39,954 nucleotides of DNA from a virus, in the IMG/VR virus record IMGVR_UViG_3300020436_001609, positions 1 to 39,954 of that record; one strand, 5' to 3'. Every line of letters starts with the position of its first letter. Position 1 is the first letter of the stretch. Below, piece after piece: positions 6,476-14,508 of this stretch. The notes under the pieces were generated by a model. That model was not told the origin of the DNA. It ran no database searches and saw nothing but the letters and a program-made list of their open reading frames with translations. Position numbers and translations under genes: made by a program.

Positions 6476-6630
6476 AAATAATCATCCTCATCCCACTCCA
6501 TTTCATCCTCTAATTCTTCTGAAAGTCTTGCACCACAAAAAGTACAAAATTGCATTTCGTAATACCTACTATCTAAATTGTGTTTGATTTGATACTCTGC
6601 TTCACAGGAGTCACATACTATGAGTTTCAT
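6472..6630 (-). CDS. 52-aa zinc-ribbon protein
   Basis: The ORF begins MKLIVCDSCEAEYQIKH, has a second knuckle FCTFCGARL, and ends in a very acidic tail (DEMEWDEDDYL). The CxxC...CxxC pair makes a zinc ribbon. It follows the ribonucleotide reductase by 3 nt and overlaps the next gene (GTGA). Being the neighbour of a reductase that needs dithiol reduction, it could interact with that enzyme, but the only firm statement is that it binds zinc by motif. Confidence 0.65.
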   Translation of the reverse strand: MKLIVCDSCEAEYQIKHNLDSRYYEMQFCTFCGARLSEELEDEMEWDEDDYL

Positions 6631-6633
6631 ACA

Positions 6634-8550
6634 TCATATCTCACAACCGCCAGCTACGCAGGCAAGTTCTTGAGATGCGATTGTCATATCTGTTTTCTCA
6701 TATTCTGCAAGCTTCGACCAATCTACTTCTTTTGGCATTTTGTTTAATAATACTTCATACTCTTCTTTCTTTATATCTTGATAAGGTGCCTGTTTATATG
6801 TGTGTTCACTAAATGGAAGGAAACTCACACCACTCATCCAATCAAAGTTTTCATAAACCCATGCTCCTACATCTAACCATTCATGTTCTTTTACAGAAAT
6901 AGTTACAGAAGGTTTATGTTCACACCAATGCTTCTGATAAATTAACCACAATTCTAATTGTTGTATTGCTGTCATATCTGTACGAAATACTGCACCTTCA
7001 TCAACTCTCATTGGAAAAGAAAACACAGCAGTATGACTAGGATTCATTACATCATCCTCTACTGGAAATCCAGCATCTGTCATCATCTTTGTCAATGGGT
7101 CTTTCTTGTCTCCACGCACTGTACGAATGTAATATGGATTATGTCTTGCATGAATACCAGAAGCTGCATCTACAAGTTGTGATACAGTACCACTTGGTTT
7201 GACGCAAGTAATAGATACAGATTGATTAATACCAATCTTTTTAGCCCATTCTGCATTTGTTTTAACTGCTTCTTTTTTCAAATCTTCTAATAGTTCTGGC
7301 AAATGTTCATCTAATACTTTTCCATTAAGTAATTCATTATCCATAATACCAGTAAGAGAGACTCCTAAAAGTCTCTCTTCTTCGCAATTATTTTTCCATA
7401 CAGAGGATACATACTTGAAATTTGTAAGTGTAGATTGTAGAGTGCCAAGAATAGTAGCAAGACGAACTTTCTTTAAAAGAGTCTCTCTAGTATCTGTAGT
7501 GCGTACTACAACTTCTGAAAGATTACAAAATTCTCTACTACGCAAAATAATTTCTGAACATGGGTTTGTTCCAAATTCATGTTCAGAATTTCTACGACCA
7601 TTACTTTGAGCCATCTTTACTGCACTTTCACGATTAAAGATACCACGCTCACCAGACTTAGAATCATACAAAGCTTTCCACTCATCCATGAATGTACCAA
7701 TATCTGGTTTTTCTGTATAACAGGCAGAATTATTTGCAAGTGCTCTTTGACCATTATCATTCCACCACTGGCCTGTCTTAGCGTGCCTCATACGGTCATC
7801 AGAGAGGTTTGAGAGACTTATGAGCGCACTTCTTCTTACACCACCTACTACGACTACCTCTGCTATCTTACAAACAAGATCATGACACTCAATAGATGAT
7901 AATTTTCTGCCAGGAGCATTTTTAAATATATTTACTGTAAAATTAAAAAGAGATTCTAGTGGTTCTGGCCCAGATGCTCTACCACCAAATGTTTTAAGTG
8001 GAGCACCAGCTGGTCTAACTTTTGATAAATCCCATCGTGGAATTTGACCAACATACAACATTGCAACAAGTTCTTTAAGACCTTTTGCCCAACCAAGTTT
8101 AGAATCCGAAACCGTGATAGTAGTATCGGTATGATGAAATTCATCTGCAACATGGGGAAGTTGAGATACGTGTTGACGTTCTACACTAAAACCAACACCA
8201 GTGCCATTCATAAGAACATACAAAATTTCATCAAATGCATGGACACGATTTACCGCAACATAAGAACAATTATATCCAGCAATATTTTCTCTCTTTAGTG
8301 CTTCACCAGCAGTCATAAGACAACGCATTGATGGCATAACTTTTAAATCAAGAACTGCTTCTTCTAGCTCTTTTCTTACTGCATTTGAAAGACTAAAATT
8401 ATGCATATCTTTTAGATGTTCTTCAAAGAAATTAAAATATCTTGATACCGTTTCATCCCAAGTTTCTCGGCGCCCTTCATCTGGCAACCATCTTGAATAA
8501 CGTGATAAGTGAATGAATTCTTGATAACTTGTTGGTAACATATTAGACAT
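6634..8550 (-). CDS. nrdJ: adenosylcobalamin-dependent ribonucleotide reductase (class II, monomeric)
   Basis: A 638-residue enzyme that makes deoxyribonucleotides for phage DNA synthesis. Visible marks are the N-terminal CSY cysteine (GYNCSYVAV), MNGTGVGFSVE, the active-site loop NPCSEI followed by the FCNLSEVVVR strand, the phosphate-binding region ITCVKPSGTVSQL, and the C-terminal redox pair CVAGGC three residues from the end. There is no separate beta subunit nearby and the length fits the single-chain B12 enzyme, so it needs cobalamin rather than a diiron radical. The start at 8550 has GGAG 8 nt upstream and overlaps primase by 8 nt. B12-type reductases replace the T4 NrdA/NrdB pair in many marine phages. 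Confidence 0.92.
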   Translation of the reverse strand: MSNMLPTSYQEFIHLSRYSRWLPDEGRRETWDETVSRYFNFFEEHLKDMHNFSLSNAVRKELEEAVLDLKVMPSMRCLMTAGEALKRENIAGYNCSYVAVNRVHAFDEILYVLMNGTGVGFSVERQHVSQLPHVADEFHHTDTTITVSDSKLGWAKGLKELVAMLYVGQIPRWDLSKVRPAGAPLKTFGGRASGPEPLESLFNFTVNIFKNAPGRKLSSIECHDLVCKIAEVVVVGGVRRSALISLSNLSDDRMRHAKTGQWWNDNGQRALANNSACYTEKPDIGTFMDEWKALYDSKSGERGIFNRESAVKMAQSNGRRNSEHEFGTNPCSEIILRSREFCNLSEVVVRTTDTRETLLKKVRLATILGTLQSTLTNFKYVSSVWKNNCEEERLLGVSLTGIMDNELLNGKVLDEHLPELLEDLKKEAVKTNAEWAKKIGINQSVSITCVKPSGTVSQLVDAASGIHARHNPYYIRTVRGDKKDPLTKMMTDAGFPVEDDVMNPSHTAVFSFPMRVDEGAVFRTDMTAIQQLELWLIYQKHWCEHKPSVTISVKEHEWLDVGAWVYENFDWMSGVSFLPFSEHTYKQAPYQDIKKEEYEVLLNKMPKEVDWSKLAEYEKTDMTIASQELACVAGGCEI

Positions 8551-9541
8551 TTATTTTTCTCCATGTAGCGAATTGCATCTTTGCTGATGCATTTTGGAAA
8601 GTATTTTCCTTAATTATTGTTTGTATTTCTTCTTTTGTATATCCACCAAGTATCATATCATTAATATCTTTGTGTTCCATACTCTTTGGCCATAAACAAA
8701 TTTCATGACCACGATTTATAGTTTTCTCTATCTGTTTTAACATCTCTTTATTTCTAGGTTCATTATCAAAGACAACTGTAAAATCGCAATCCAGATTTGG
8801 TATCTCTGCACCAGCAACTGCAATACAATTGTCTAGAAATAAACTGTCAAGAGGGCCTTCGACAACATATATAGGTTCTTTTTTATCAACCCTATCTAAA
8901 CCAAAAATCTTGTCTCTATCTTGTAATTTGATAGTTATATATTTTGGTTCTTCTTTTCCGAAAGCTCTTCCTTGGTATGCGAATATTTCTCCTTCTTCAT
9001 CTCTAAACGGTATCAACAACCTTGGGTGATCACCATCCAAGGAAGGAAACTTATTTGGTATTATTGAATTTGTGAATTTGTAGAATGACTCACAAAGGTA
9101 CAAGTTGCCCCAATGTTCTTTCGGGATTTGTCGATCTGACACAATTTTTCTAGCTGGGTGATCTTCTCTAAGTTCAGCGATAGATCGTAAACCTTTGAGG
9201 ATACCTTTTTTAGAAAATTTTGGAACATCAAATGAAAACTCCGGCTCTGGGTTGTTAGTCTTAACACCTTTTTTATATCGTTCTAGTATATAGTCATCGT
9301 AAGTTTTTAAGTCTACTTCTTTGATAAGATTACCAAGAGTTGCACCTACTCCACAATTATGACATTTGTAGAATAGATCATTTTTCTTGCGAAAGATAAA
9401 TCCTCTCGCCTTTGTACGTGACTTTTGGGAGTCACCACAATAAGGACAACGAAAGTTCCATAAAAAATCACCTTTCTTCTTGAATTGTTGAAGAAAAGGT
9501 GATATAAGATTCACATATTTTATATCAATATAAGATTGCAT
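8543..9541 (-). CDS. 61: DNA primase, T4 gp61-like
   Basis: A 332-residue protein close in length to T4 gp61 (342). An N-terminal zinc finger is formed by C32-P-Y-C35 and C60-H-N-C63, followed by a TOPRIM-type core: PIYVVEGPLDSLF gives the conserved Glu, and the acidic DFTVVFDNEPRNKEM gives the Asp motif. It makes RNA primers with helicase gp41 on the lagging strand. The ATG lies 7 nt after a TATATT -10 box and there is no Shine-Dalgarno, so the mRNA is predicted to be leaderless. It overlaps the reductase start by 8 nt. Confidence 0.88.
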   Translation of the reverse strand: MQSYIDIKYVNLISPFLQQFKKKGDFLWNFRCPYCGDSQKSRTKARGFIFRKKNDLFYKCHNCGVGATLGNLIKEVDLKTYDDYILERYKKGVKTNNPEPEFSFDVPKFSKKGILKGLRSIAELREDHPARKIVSDRQIPKEHWGNLYLCESFYKFTNSIIPNKFPSLDGDHPRLLIPFRDEEGEIFAYQGRAFGKEEPKYITIKLQDRDKIFGLDRVDKKEPIYVVEGPLDSLFLDNCIAVAGAEIPNLDCDFTVVFDNEPRNKEMLKQIEKTINRGHEICLWPKSMEHKDINDMILGGYTKEEIQTIIKENTFQNASAKMQFATWRKINV

Positions 9542-9548
9542 AGTACAT

Positions 9549-9577
9549 AATATAACTGATTAGATTCAAATTGTCAA
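9549..9577 (-). promoter_or_regulatory. sigma70-like promoter for primase, leaderless type
   Basis: TTGACA at 9577-9572, exactly 17 nt, then TATATT at 9554-9549. Seven nucleotides later comes the primase ATG at 9541. The space between the preceding gene and primase is only 32 nt and is wholly occupied by this promoter. Confidence 0.75.
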
Positions 9578-10005
9578 GAGAACTCCATAAATTTATGTAA
9601 TAAAAAGCCAACTACAATAGAGCCACCAATAAGAACGTGTCTCCATTTTTCCATAACACCTATTCTACCACTTAACTCTTCTCTTATTTTTTGTATTTCT
9701 TTATTTTGTTGTTCATGTTGTTCTCTCGCTGAAACCATGATTTCTTTAGTATTTGTAGTAATTCTAGAATGTAAATCATCTATTTTGTTTAATAACTCCG
9801 ACCTTCTATTTTCTATTTGTTTCTCTAATTCATAACTCGCTTCTTCTTGTCTTGCAAGTTTTTCTTCATGAACAGCAAGCATACGGTGGATAGAGTTGGA
9901 AACATCAGTTAACTTATCAATCGCAACATCAAGTCTACCATGAATAACCTTGGTATCTTCAATATCCCTTTTGAGTAACTTAACCTCTGTTTCCAACTCA
10001 GCCAT
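9574..10005 (-). CDS. coiled-coil protein with C-terminal membrane anchor
   Basis: A 143-residue protein. Residues 1-118 are a continuous charged coiled coil (MAELETEVKLLKRDIEDTK...). Residues 123-138 (HVLIGGSIVVGFLLHKF) form a C-terminal hydrophobic segment. This tail-anchored topology is common for small marine-phage proteins of unknown role. It starts 1 nt after the stop of a 56-aa membrane gene. Its last codons overlap the -35 of the primase promoter. Confidence 0.6.
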   Translation of the reverse strand: MAELETEVKLLKRDIEDTKVIHGRLDVAIDKLTDVSNSIHRMLAVHEEKLARQEEASYELEKQIENRRSELLNKIDDLHSRITTNTKEIMVSAREQHEQQNKEIQKIREELSGRIGVMEKWRHVLIGGSIVVGFLLHKFMEFS

Positions 10006-10006
10006 A

Positions 10007-10177
10007 TTATCCGCCTGTTCTTAACATAGACCAAACGCCCCAAGCTAAAGCACCCCAAAGGATTACTTGTGTTAGGGAATAACCAAAAAATAGTACTGCA
10101 ACGGCAGCTGCAACTACTATCGCACCTTGATGGCTAGATGCCTCTTTAATTCTATCTGAAATCCATTGTGATAACAT
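10007..10177 (-). CDS. 56-aa membrane miniprotein
   Basis: A short ORF with a good Shine-Dalgarno (AAGGAG, 7 nt before ATG). It starts MLSQWISDRIKEASSHQGAI and continues into two closely spaced hydrophobic stretches (VVAAAVAVLFFGY and VILWGALAWGVW), then a short basic tail. This is a holin-like size and shape close upstream of the tail-anchored coiled-coil gene and near the spanins, so a lysis role is possible. There is no direct evidence for pore formation. Confidence 0.6.
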   Translation of the reverse strand: MLSQWISDRIKEASSHQGAIVVAAAVAVLFFGYSLTQVILWGALAWGVWSMLRTGG

Positions 10178-10188
10178 TTGTTTCTCCT

Positions 10189-10452
10189 TTATTTACCGTC
10201 ATTCGTATGAATACGATCTAAATAACTTACACGTTCTTCTAAGTCATCTAATTTCTTGGAAATATGTGGATACTTTTTTTTCCACTTTTCCTCGGCTTGT
10301 AAAACTTTTAAACCTAGTTTTTTAGAAGCCCACGTTGATACATTATGAACTTTTTTATAAAACCATATACCCAACTTGGTTTCTGAAAACCAACTATCGG
10401 CAGCATTTCCTAAAATACTTCCTGCTATTGCAGATATTACCCAAAACCACAT
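10189..10452 (-). CDS. 87-aa membrane protein with basic amphipathic tail
   Basis: The N-terminus (MWFWVISAIAGSILGNAAD) is hydrophobic, with Gly/Ala spacing like small membrane-inserting phage proteins. The rest is basic and helical (WFYKKVHNVSTWASKKLG..., then EEKWKKKYPHISKKLDDLEERV). It sits between the Cys-rich peptide and the 56-aa membrane protein in a cluster of small membrane genes that follows the spanins, so a lysis or envelope role is plausible. Function unknown. Confidence 0.55.
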   Translation of the reverse strand: MWFWVISAIAGSILGNAADSWFSETKLGIWFYKKVHNVSTWASKKLGLKVLQAEEKWKKKYPHISKKLDDLEERVSYLDRIHTNDGK

Positions 10453-10455
10453 ATT

Positions 10456-10560
10456 TTATTCCGGCGGACTAATGCAACAATAGCATAGGTCTTCTTCTGT
10501 GCAATCACAAGGATCACAAGGGCAATCTGGATTTATACATGATTCGTTATCGCAACTCAT
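10456..10560 (-). CDS. 34-aa cysteine-rich, metallothionein-like peptide
   Basis: A tiny ORF with a GGGGGT Shine-Dalgarno 5-6 nt before ATG. Nine of its 34 residues are Cys, arranged as CxC, CxxC and CC pairs: the middle reads CPCDPCDCTEEDLCYCC. All other residues are small or acidic. The Cys density and CxC spacing are those of metal-thiolate cluster peptides. It lies 2 nt after a separate 51-aa zinc-ribbon gene and 3 nt before the next start. Metal binding is inferred from composition only. Confidence 0.6.
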   Translation of the reverse strand: MSCDNESCINPDCPCDPCDCTEEDLCYCCISPPE

Positions 10561-10562
10561 TT

Positions 10563-10718
10563 TTACCCCCAATCTGTTTTTGTTTCGCAATTCTCACAAC
10601 GACACATTTTACAAACTTCTATTTGACCCTCTGGGCCATGGTCATAAGTTCTTCGGAACTCTTTCATTAGTCTAGTTCCACAATGAGATTCATGACCACA
10701 ATTTTTGCAATTATACAT
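10563..10718 (-). CDS. 51-aa zinc-binding protein
   Basis: The start overlaps the upstream DUF1353 stop (TAATG). The sequence opens MYNCKNCGHESHCGTRL and later has VCKMCRCENCE, giving two CxxC-rich knuckles and several His. It is probably a small zinc ribbon. It is coupled to the upstream gene and directly followed by the 34-aa Cys-rich peptide. Function unknown. Confidence 0.6.
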   Translation of the reverse strand: MYNCKNCGHESHCGTRLMKEFRRTYDHGPEGQIEVCKMCRCENCETKTDWG

Positions 10719-11194
10719 TATCCTGTACTCGCTGGTTTCCTACCAAACAAACGCACAGCCCAATATGCTGGATAGATTTTCCACTTAGGCACAGATGGTT
10801 CAGCTGATAACATACCATCTAAAAATACCTTGTCAGCAAGGTCTTTACCCTCTTTCCATGTAGCATACGACCAAGTACCGTTATTAAGTTTATCTTTATA
10901 ATATGATCTAAGAACAGCGTAAAGATGATCATGAATAATAGCTGCACGAGCAACATCCCAAGGAGCAATTAAATTCCACAATATTCTTGGTGTGGATGCC
11001 AAGTCGGTCTTCATACCTTTCTCACAAGTTATTGATCCCTTACCTCGGCCACCATCTTTAACATTTGCACCTATATCTTTTAAAAGTTTAATTTCTTTAT
11101 TCATTAATTTTGTGACAAATGATAACGGTTCTTCTAAAATCCATGTTTTAGGCGGTGTGAATTCCGCAACTATTTTAGCGCTAAATACTCCCAT
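10718..11194 (-). CDS. DUF1353-family phage protein
   Basis: A 158-residue protein with the core MKTDLASTPRILWNLIAPWD followed by ARAAIIHDHLY. The D-L-A-S-x-P-R and A-A-x-x-H-D-x-L-Y motifs are the hallmark of DUF1353, found in many tailed phages and often near lysis genes. The paired His-Asp suggests a metal site, but the biochemical role is not established. It starts immediately after the o-spanin stop and is coupled to the 51-aa Zn protein downstream. Confidence 0.75.
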   Translation of the reverse strand: MGVFSAKIVAEFTPPKTWILEEPLSFVTKLMNKEIKLLKDIGANVKDGGRGKGSITCEKGMKTDLASTPRILWNLIAPWDVARAAIIHDHLYAVLRSYYKDKLNNGTWSYATWKEGKDLADKVFLDGMLSAEPSVPKWKIYPAYWAVRLFGRKPASTG

Positions 11195-11580
11195 TACTTT
11201 CCTTCCTTTTTCCTTGGTTTCACAGCCTCTTCATAGTAAATGATAATCTCTTTTTGTTGTTTTATGTATCTCTTAATTTCTGCCATATTCAATGCAAGTG
11301 TTTCATAATCTCGTACACTCAATACATATGCAACTAAAGGATCACCGTTCTCTTTTTGAAACTTCTCTTTAAACTCTGCAAAATTTTCCTCTGTAACAAC
11401 CCACCATTTCATAGTGGTGTTCATTCTAATTGGTTGTGGTCTATTCTGTATAGGTATATTTCTTTCTACCTCTACAGTCTTAACTTCTATCTGTTTTAAT
11501 TGAGGCCAAGAACTACAACTACTTAGTGCTAGGGATAGCAGTAATAGACTCGAAACTTTCAAGCACTCTCTTAGACGCAT
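11194..11580 (-). CDS. o-spanin (Rz1-like outer-membrane lipoprotein)
   Basis: A 128-residue lipoprotein. The basic N-terminus MRLRECLK is followed by a Leu-rich signal and the lipobox L19-S20-S21-C22. The mature part is Lys/Glu-rich, including VKTVEVERNIPIQNRPQPIR, typical of the T4-group outer spanin subunit. Its first 62 nt overlap the i-spanin gene in another frame, as in classic Rz/Rz1 and T4 PseT.3/PseT.2 pairs. Together they would bridge inner and outer membranes and fuse them in the last step of lysis. The role is inferred from lipobox, length, overlap and partner. Confidence 0.75.
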   Translation of the reverse strand: MRLRECLKVSSLLLLSLALSSCSSWPQLKQIEVKTVEVERNIPIQNRPQPIRMNTTMKWWVVTEENFAEFKEKFQKENGDPLVAYVLSVRDYETLALNMAEIKRYIKQQKEIIIYYEEAVKPRKKEGK

Positions 11581-11908
11581 TGTTTATTTTCCTCTCCCAA
11601 ACTGCTGGTTCTTCTGCACTTACTTTGCTAAGATTTATTTTACGTAATTTTCCCAGCAACTGGTTCTTATATTTATTTGCAGCTACCAACTTAGTTTGTA
11701 GTTGACTATTTAGTTCTGCATACTTCTTCGCATCTGCTTCAAGAGCAGCAATTGTATTATTCTGTAGTTCTGCAGCCTGTTCTAGTTTGGCACTGTTCTC
11801 TGTTAATACTTGAATACGAGCCTGTGTATCTTTGTAATAGTAGTATCCACCATAGACAACACCACCTACAAGACCAAGTACAACTATGAGCATATAAACT
11901 TTTAACAT
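11519..11908 (-). CDS. i-spanin (Rz-like inner-membrane subunit)
   Basis: A 129-residue protein with an N-terminal signal-anchor (MLKVYMLIVVLGLVGGVVYGG) and then a periplasmic coiled coil (about residues 28-105), matching the N-in, C-out topology of i-spanins. Its 3' end overlaps the lipoprotein o-spanin gene by 62 nt. The start is coupled to the stop of the upstream gene (TAATG). No endolysin or classical holin was identified next to it in this window. Confidence 0.75.
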   Translation of the reverse strand: MLKVYMLIVVLGLVGGVVYGGYYYYKDTQARIQVLTENSAKLEQAAELQNNTIAALEADAKKYAELNSQLQTKLVAANKYKNQLLGKLRKINLSKVSAEEPAVWERKINNASKRVLESFESITAIPSTK

Positions 11909-12438
11909 TAGTCTACATACATATTTAATTCGTAAGATTTACCTGTATTGTAAACCTGTACGTGAAGATTTTGTTTAACTGGTTTTCCGTTCTTCATCAA
12001 ACCAAGAGTAAATTTATTTGTTTTACCTGTACTTGGTTTACGTGGGCCAGATGCAACTTTATCATCAATTTCTTTAGGATCAACTTCGTAACCCTTTTTC
12101 TTAACTTGTTTATATGAATGTTGCATAGCACTAGAATAATCTTTGTGATAAATATCATACTTTTCGCCAAGAGTGTATTGCATTACGTGTTCAACATAAT
12201 TACTTTTTTTCTTATTTAATGCTTCTTGACGTTTTACACGGGCTCTTTCTAATTTTTCACGATGTTGTCTATATGCTCTTGTACGCCCATCATATAATTC
12301 TTTTTTCTTTTTCTTTTTTACAACGACAGTTGATGAATCATCTCCAGCACCAGCAACATTTGCTGTATTATTGGATGGAGCATCTTCTTCAATTTCATCT
12401 CCTGTGTGTGGATTTAGTATTTTCCATGTGAGTTTCAT
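11908..12438 (-). CDS. basic phage protein, possibly virion-associated
   Basis: A 176-residue protein opening MKLTWKILNPHTGDEIEEDA, then NTANVAGAGDD, a poly-Lys stretch, and DGRTRAYRQHREKLERAR, which is a long basic helix. The NVAGAGD...LYDGRT...R pattern recurs in T4-like marine phages. High basic content suggests nucleic-acid contact or a head-associated role. It is coupled on both sides (ATGA with the 201-aa gene, TAATG with the i-spanin). Function unknown. Confidence 0.55.
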   Translation of the reverse strand: MKLTWKILNPHTGDEIEEDAPSNNTANVAGAGDDSSTVVVKKKKKKELYDGRTRAYRQHREKLERARVKRQEALNKKKSNYVEHVMQYTLGEKYDIYHKDYSSAMQHSYKQVKKKGYEVDPKEIDDKVASGPRKPSTGKTNKFTLGLMKNGKPVKQNLHVQVYNTGKSYELNMYVD

Positions 12439-13040
12439 TTAATATCCTCCAAACTTACGTAAATTTTTTCTTTAGAATTGACATGAATAACAGGAAAAAT
12501 GTCTACTCCTAAAACAGTATCAACTGGTGCCTCATCATCATAGGCTATTACTTTATCACCTTTCCTTGCAGTTAACTCTTCTTCTTCTTTATTTAATATG
12601 TCATTAACTAACACATACTCCCCTTTGGGTAACACTTCGCCAAAACCTATAACTTCTTCACTGATGCTATCATCAATCTCGTACCCTTGCTCTTTAAGAT
12701 ACTTCATAAACTCTTTCTCAAATACATCTGGATCATCTACCGATTCTTTAAATGTATCCTTTAAAAGAAATAAGGCAGCTGCATATGTTCCTAACTTAGT
12801 TCTAAGCCCTGGCACCTTCTCAAAGATTTTTTTGATGTTAAATACAAGTTTATGAAGAATAGTGTATGAGTTTTTCTCATCAATAGTTCTTAATGTAGTA
12901 GGTTTATTGGTGCCGGGATCAAGTTGTCTATTTCCTTTTTCATCAATAATACCTAACTCAAAAGCATCCGTTTTATTAAACGGAGTTACTAATAGTTTTA
13001 TAAATCTGTAAGTTACGAATAAATCTATCGCTCTTCCCAT
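12435..13040 (-). CDS. conserved phage protein (MGRAIDLF family)
   Basis: A 201-residue protein starting MGRAIDLFVTYRFIKLLVTP, helical in the N-terminal half. After about residue 125 it has a beta-rich C-terminal part (GEVLPKGEYVLVNDIL, LTARKGDKVIAYDD). Homologues with the same GRAID...RFIKLLVTPF opening occur in many T4-like myoviruses, always next to the gene upstream of it here. Translation is coupled to both neighbours. The conserved late-region position suggests a head or baseplate assembly role, which I cannot prove. Confidence 0.6.
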   Translation of the reverse strand: MGRAIDLFVTYRFIKLLVTPFNKTDAFELGIIDEKGNRQLDPGTNKPTTLRTIDEKNSYTILHKLVFNIKKIFEKVPGLRTKLGTYAAALFLLKDTFKESVDDPDVFEKEFMKYLKEQGYEIDDSISEEVIGFGEVLPKGEYVLVNDILNKEEEELTARKGDKVIAYDDEAPVDTVLGVDIFPVIHVNSKEKIYVSLEDIK

Positions 13041-13405
13041 TACAGTTTCCTTAAAATATCTAAAACTTCTTGACTAGCTGCAACTTCCTCCAATTCATCT
13101 GATCTTATAATATTCAAATATAATAAAAATGATTTTAATGTACTCCAATATTCTTTTCTAATTTTAAAAATCAATAATGTTGCACAAGCTTCAGCACCAA
13201 AAAGATTATTTAAAATAATTATGTGATTTAATATTAATCTCTCTTTCAAAATACCAGTATCATGATATTTACGTAGAAGACGCTTTATATACTTAAAGCG
13301 TTTCATATCATCATGAAATTCTTTTTCACCCTCACAATGAGGATTATCATAGTGCTTCACTGCAAACATCATCACGTTTGCACTAGTAATTTTTTCGTAC
13401 ATCAC
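13040..13405 (-). CDS. conserved helical phage protein (DUF7207-like)
   Basis: A 121-residue protein with the pattern KHYDNPHCEGEKEFHDDMKRFKYIKRLL, then LKERLILNHIIILNNLFGAEACATLL. This is the conserved architecture of a small T4-like family that I believe is catalogued as DUF7207; the accession is from memory. It is coupled (TAATG) to the MGRAIDLF-type gene, and the pair is co-conserved. There are no catalytic motifs. Function unknown. Confidence 0.6.
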   Translation of the reverse strand: MMYEKITSANVMMFAVKHYDNPHCEGEKEFHDDMKRFKYIKRLLRKYHDTGILKERLILNHIIILNNLFGAEACATLLIFKIRKEYWSTLKSFLLYLNIIRSDELEEVAASQEVLDILRKL

Positions 13406-13408
13406 ATA

Positions 13409-13831
13409 TTATTTTATTTCTGCCATGACTTTGAACAGATGATTTTCAACCTTCTCGTATGTTAATTGTAATTTTAACCCGCCTTCAATTTGATTAGAAA
13501 GACCATCATCTTGAGCAAACTCATCATGAGGCGTATCTAAACCTTTACCAAATCTACCACCGAAAGCTGTTAGTGGTAAAGTCAAACTATTTTTATCTTC
13601 CGAAAGATCAGGCTGTCCAAATTGTAAATGCATCATTGACAAATGGTGCCTAATTTTTCTTACTGCTTGCTCTGGTAATGTGTAAGGGCCATCTTGACAG
13701 ACCTTTCCAAGAACAGCATTAATTTTCCTAATAACGTCTGGATTATCAAATCCATTAGCTGTTGGGCTTTCGGAGTATTGATTGTGCGTATTAGCACTAT
13801 GTTCATCTAGGTAACTTTTAAACCTTTTCAT
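13409..13831 (-). CDS. putative prohead-targeted protein with capsid-targeting N-terminus
   Basis: A 140-residue protein whose first residues MKRFKSYLDE-HSANT match the T4 capsid-targeting signal: short, basic, aromatic, ending in a (L/I)xE prohead-protease site, here L8-D9-E10. The remainder is soluble, with a central His-rich helix (IRHHLSMMHLQFG) and a C-terminal beta segment. The start is coupled to the small upstream gene (ATGA). It is likely packed in the head and trimmed by the gp21-type protease; this is inferred from the N-terminus. Function otherwise unknown. Confidence 0.6.
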   Translation of the reverse strand: MKRFKSYLDEHSANTHNQYSESPTANGFDNPDVIRKINAVLGKVCQDGPYTLPEQAVRKIRHHLSMMHLQFGQPDLSEDKNSLTLPLTAFGGRFGKGLDTPHDEFAQDDGLSNQIEGGLKLQLTYEKVENHLFKVMAEIK

Positions 13832-13995
13832 TTTTCATCTCCGTCAGGCTCAACGTCAGAGGGAAGAGTATCCATAATTCTTTCCTCAAGAATTTCAGCC
13901 TTTTTCTTTGGTTTCTTTTTTGGTTCTGGTTGTGGTTCAACAATTTCCATTAATACACCACCAGCACCATATCTTTTTCCATCATCTCTTGCCAT
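13828..13995 (-). CDS. 55-aa Lys/Pro-rich miniprotein
   Basis: A strong AGGAGA Shine-Dalgarno lies 6 nt before ATG and the stop overlaps the next start (ATGA). The protein begins MARDDGKRYGAGGVLMEIVE and has PQPEPKKKPKKKAEILEERI and an acidic tail. It is disordered and highly charged. It sits just downstream of a strong hairpin, so its mRNA may begin a separate segment. Function unknown. Confidence 0.6.
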   Translation of the reverse strand: MARDDGKRYGAGGVLMEIVEPQPEPKKKPKKKAEILEERIMDTLPSDVEPDGDEK

Positions 13996-14011
13996 TTTTT
14001 ATCTCCTAAGA

Positions 14012-14039
14012 ATTGGAGAGTGCCTAAACACTCTCCAAT
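14012..14039 (-). terminator. strong hairpin, terminator-like, between late genes
   Basis: A perfect 11-bp inverted repeat (ATTGGAGAGTG / CACTCTCCAAT) with a 6-nt loop sits 6 nt after the stop of the 150-aa structural gene. The downstream strand on the transcript is followed by TCTT rather than a long T tract, so termination may be partial. It may protect or process the structural mRNA. It lies immediately before the Shine-Dalgarno of the 55-aa gene. Confidence 0.6.
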
Positions 14040-14045
14040 ATAGAA

Positions 14046-14498
14046 TTATGCTAAAGCACAACCTTGATTAGCAATAATTGTCCAACCAACCGTTGAGTCA
14101 ACATACAAACAAACAACAGAATCACCATCATCAGCAAATGTGATTGTAGTATATCCATTGAGTGTATTTGGTGTTAGGACATAGTTTCCGCCACCATCGG
14201 TAATCATCGTAATGATTTTGAGTTGACCAGCAACGGAACCATTTGCCATGGCACCAGCAAGACCACTACCACCAGTAGCAATAGTAGTAATAGCAGAAGT
14301 AACATCTACTGCTGTTGAACTAGTGATTGCCTGTACTGTTTGACCAAGACCAATAAATGTTGGAATTTTATTAAAGGTATTTGCCAGAGTCATCTTCTTG
14401 TTAACTGGTGTTCCAGCTGGATCATCAATTACGTGAATAAGGTCTGCGGCTGCGGGAGCTGTCAACTCCGTAAGTGCAGTAATTTTCTTATCAGCCAT
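14046..14498 (-). CDS. phage structural protein, fibre/head-decoration type
   Basis: A 150-residue protein opening [20 protein letters not shown], then [20 protein letters not shown]. This is a very common N-terminus of small tail-fibre or virion structural proteins in marine myoviruses. The rest is beta-rich and Thr/Gly/Ala-rich, ending [13 protein letters not shown] good AAGGAG precedes the ATG, and a strong hairpin follows the stop, consistent with a highly expressed virion protein. The exact virion position is unknown. Confidence 0.65.
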   Translation of the reverse strand: MADKKITALTELTAPAAADLIHVIDDPAGTPVNKKMTLANTFNKIPTFIGLGQTVQAITSSTAVDVTSAITTIATGGSGLAGAMANGSVAGQLKIITMITDGGGNYVLTPNTLNGYTTITFADDGDSVVCLYVDSTVGWTIIANQGCALA

Positions 14499-14508
14499 TT
14501 AAGTCTCC

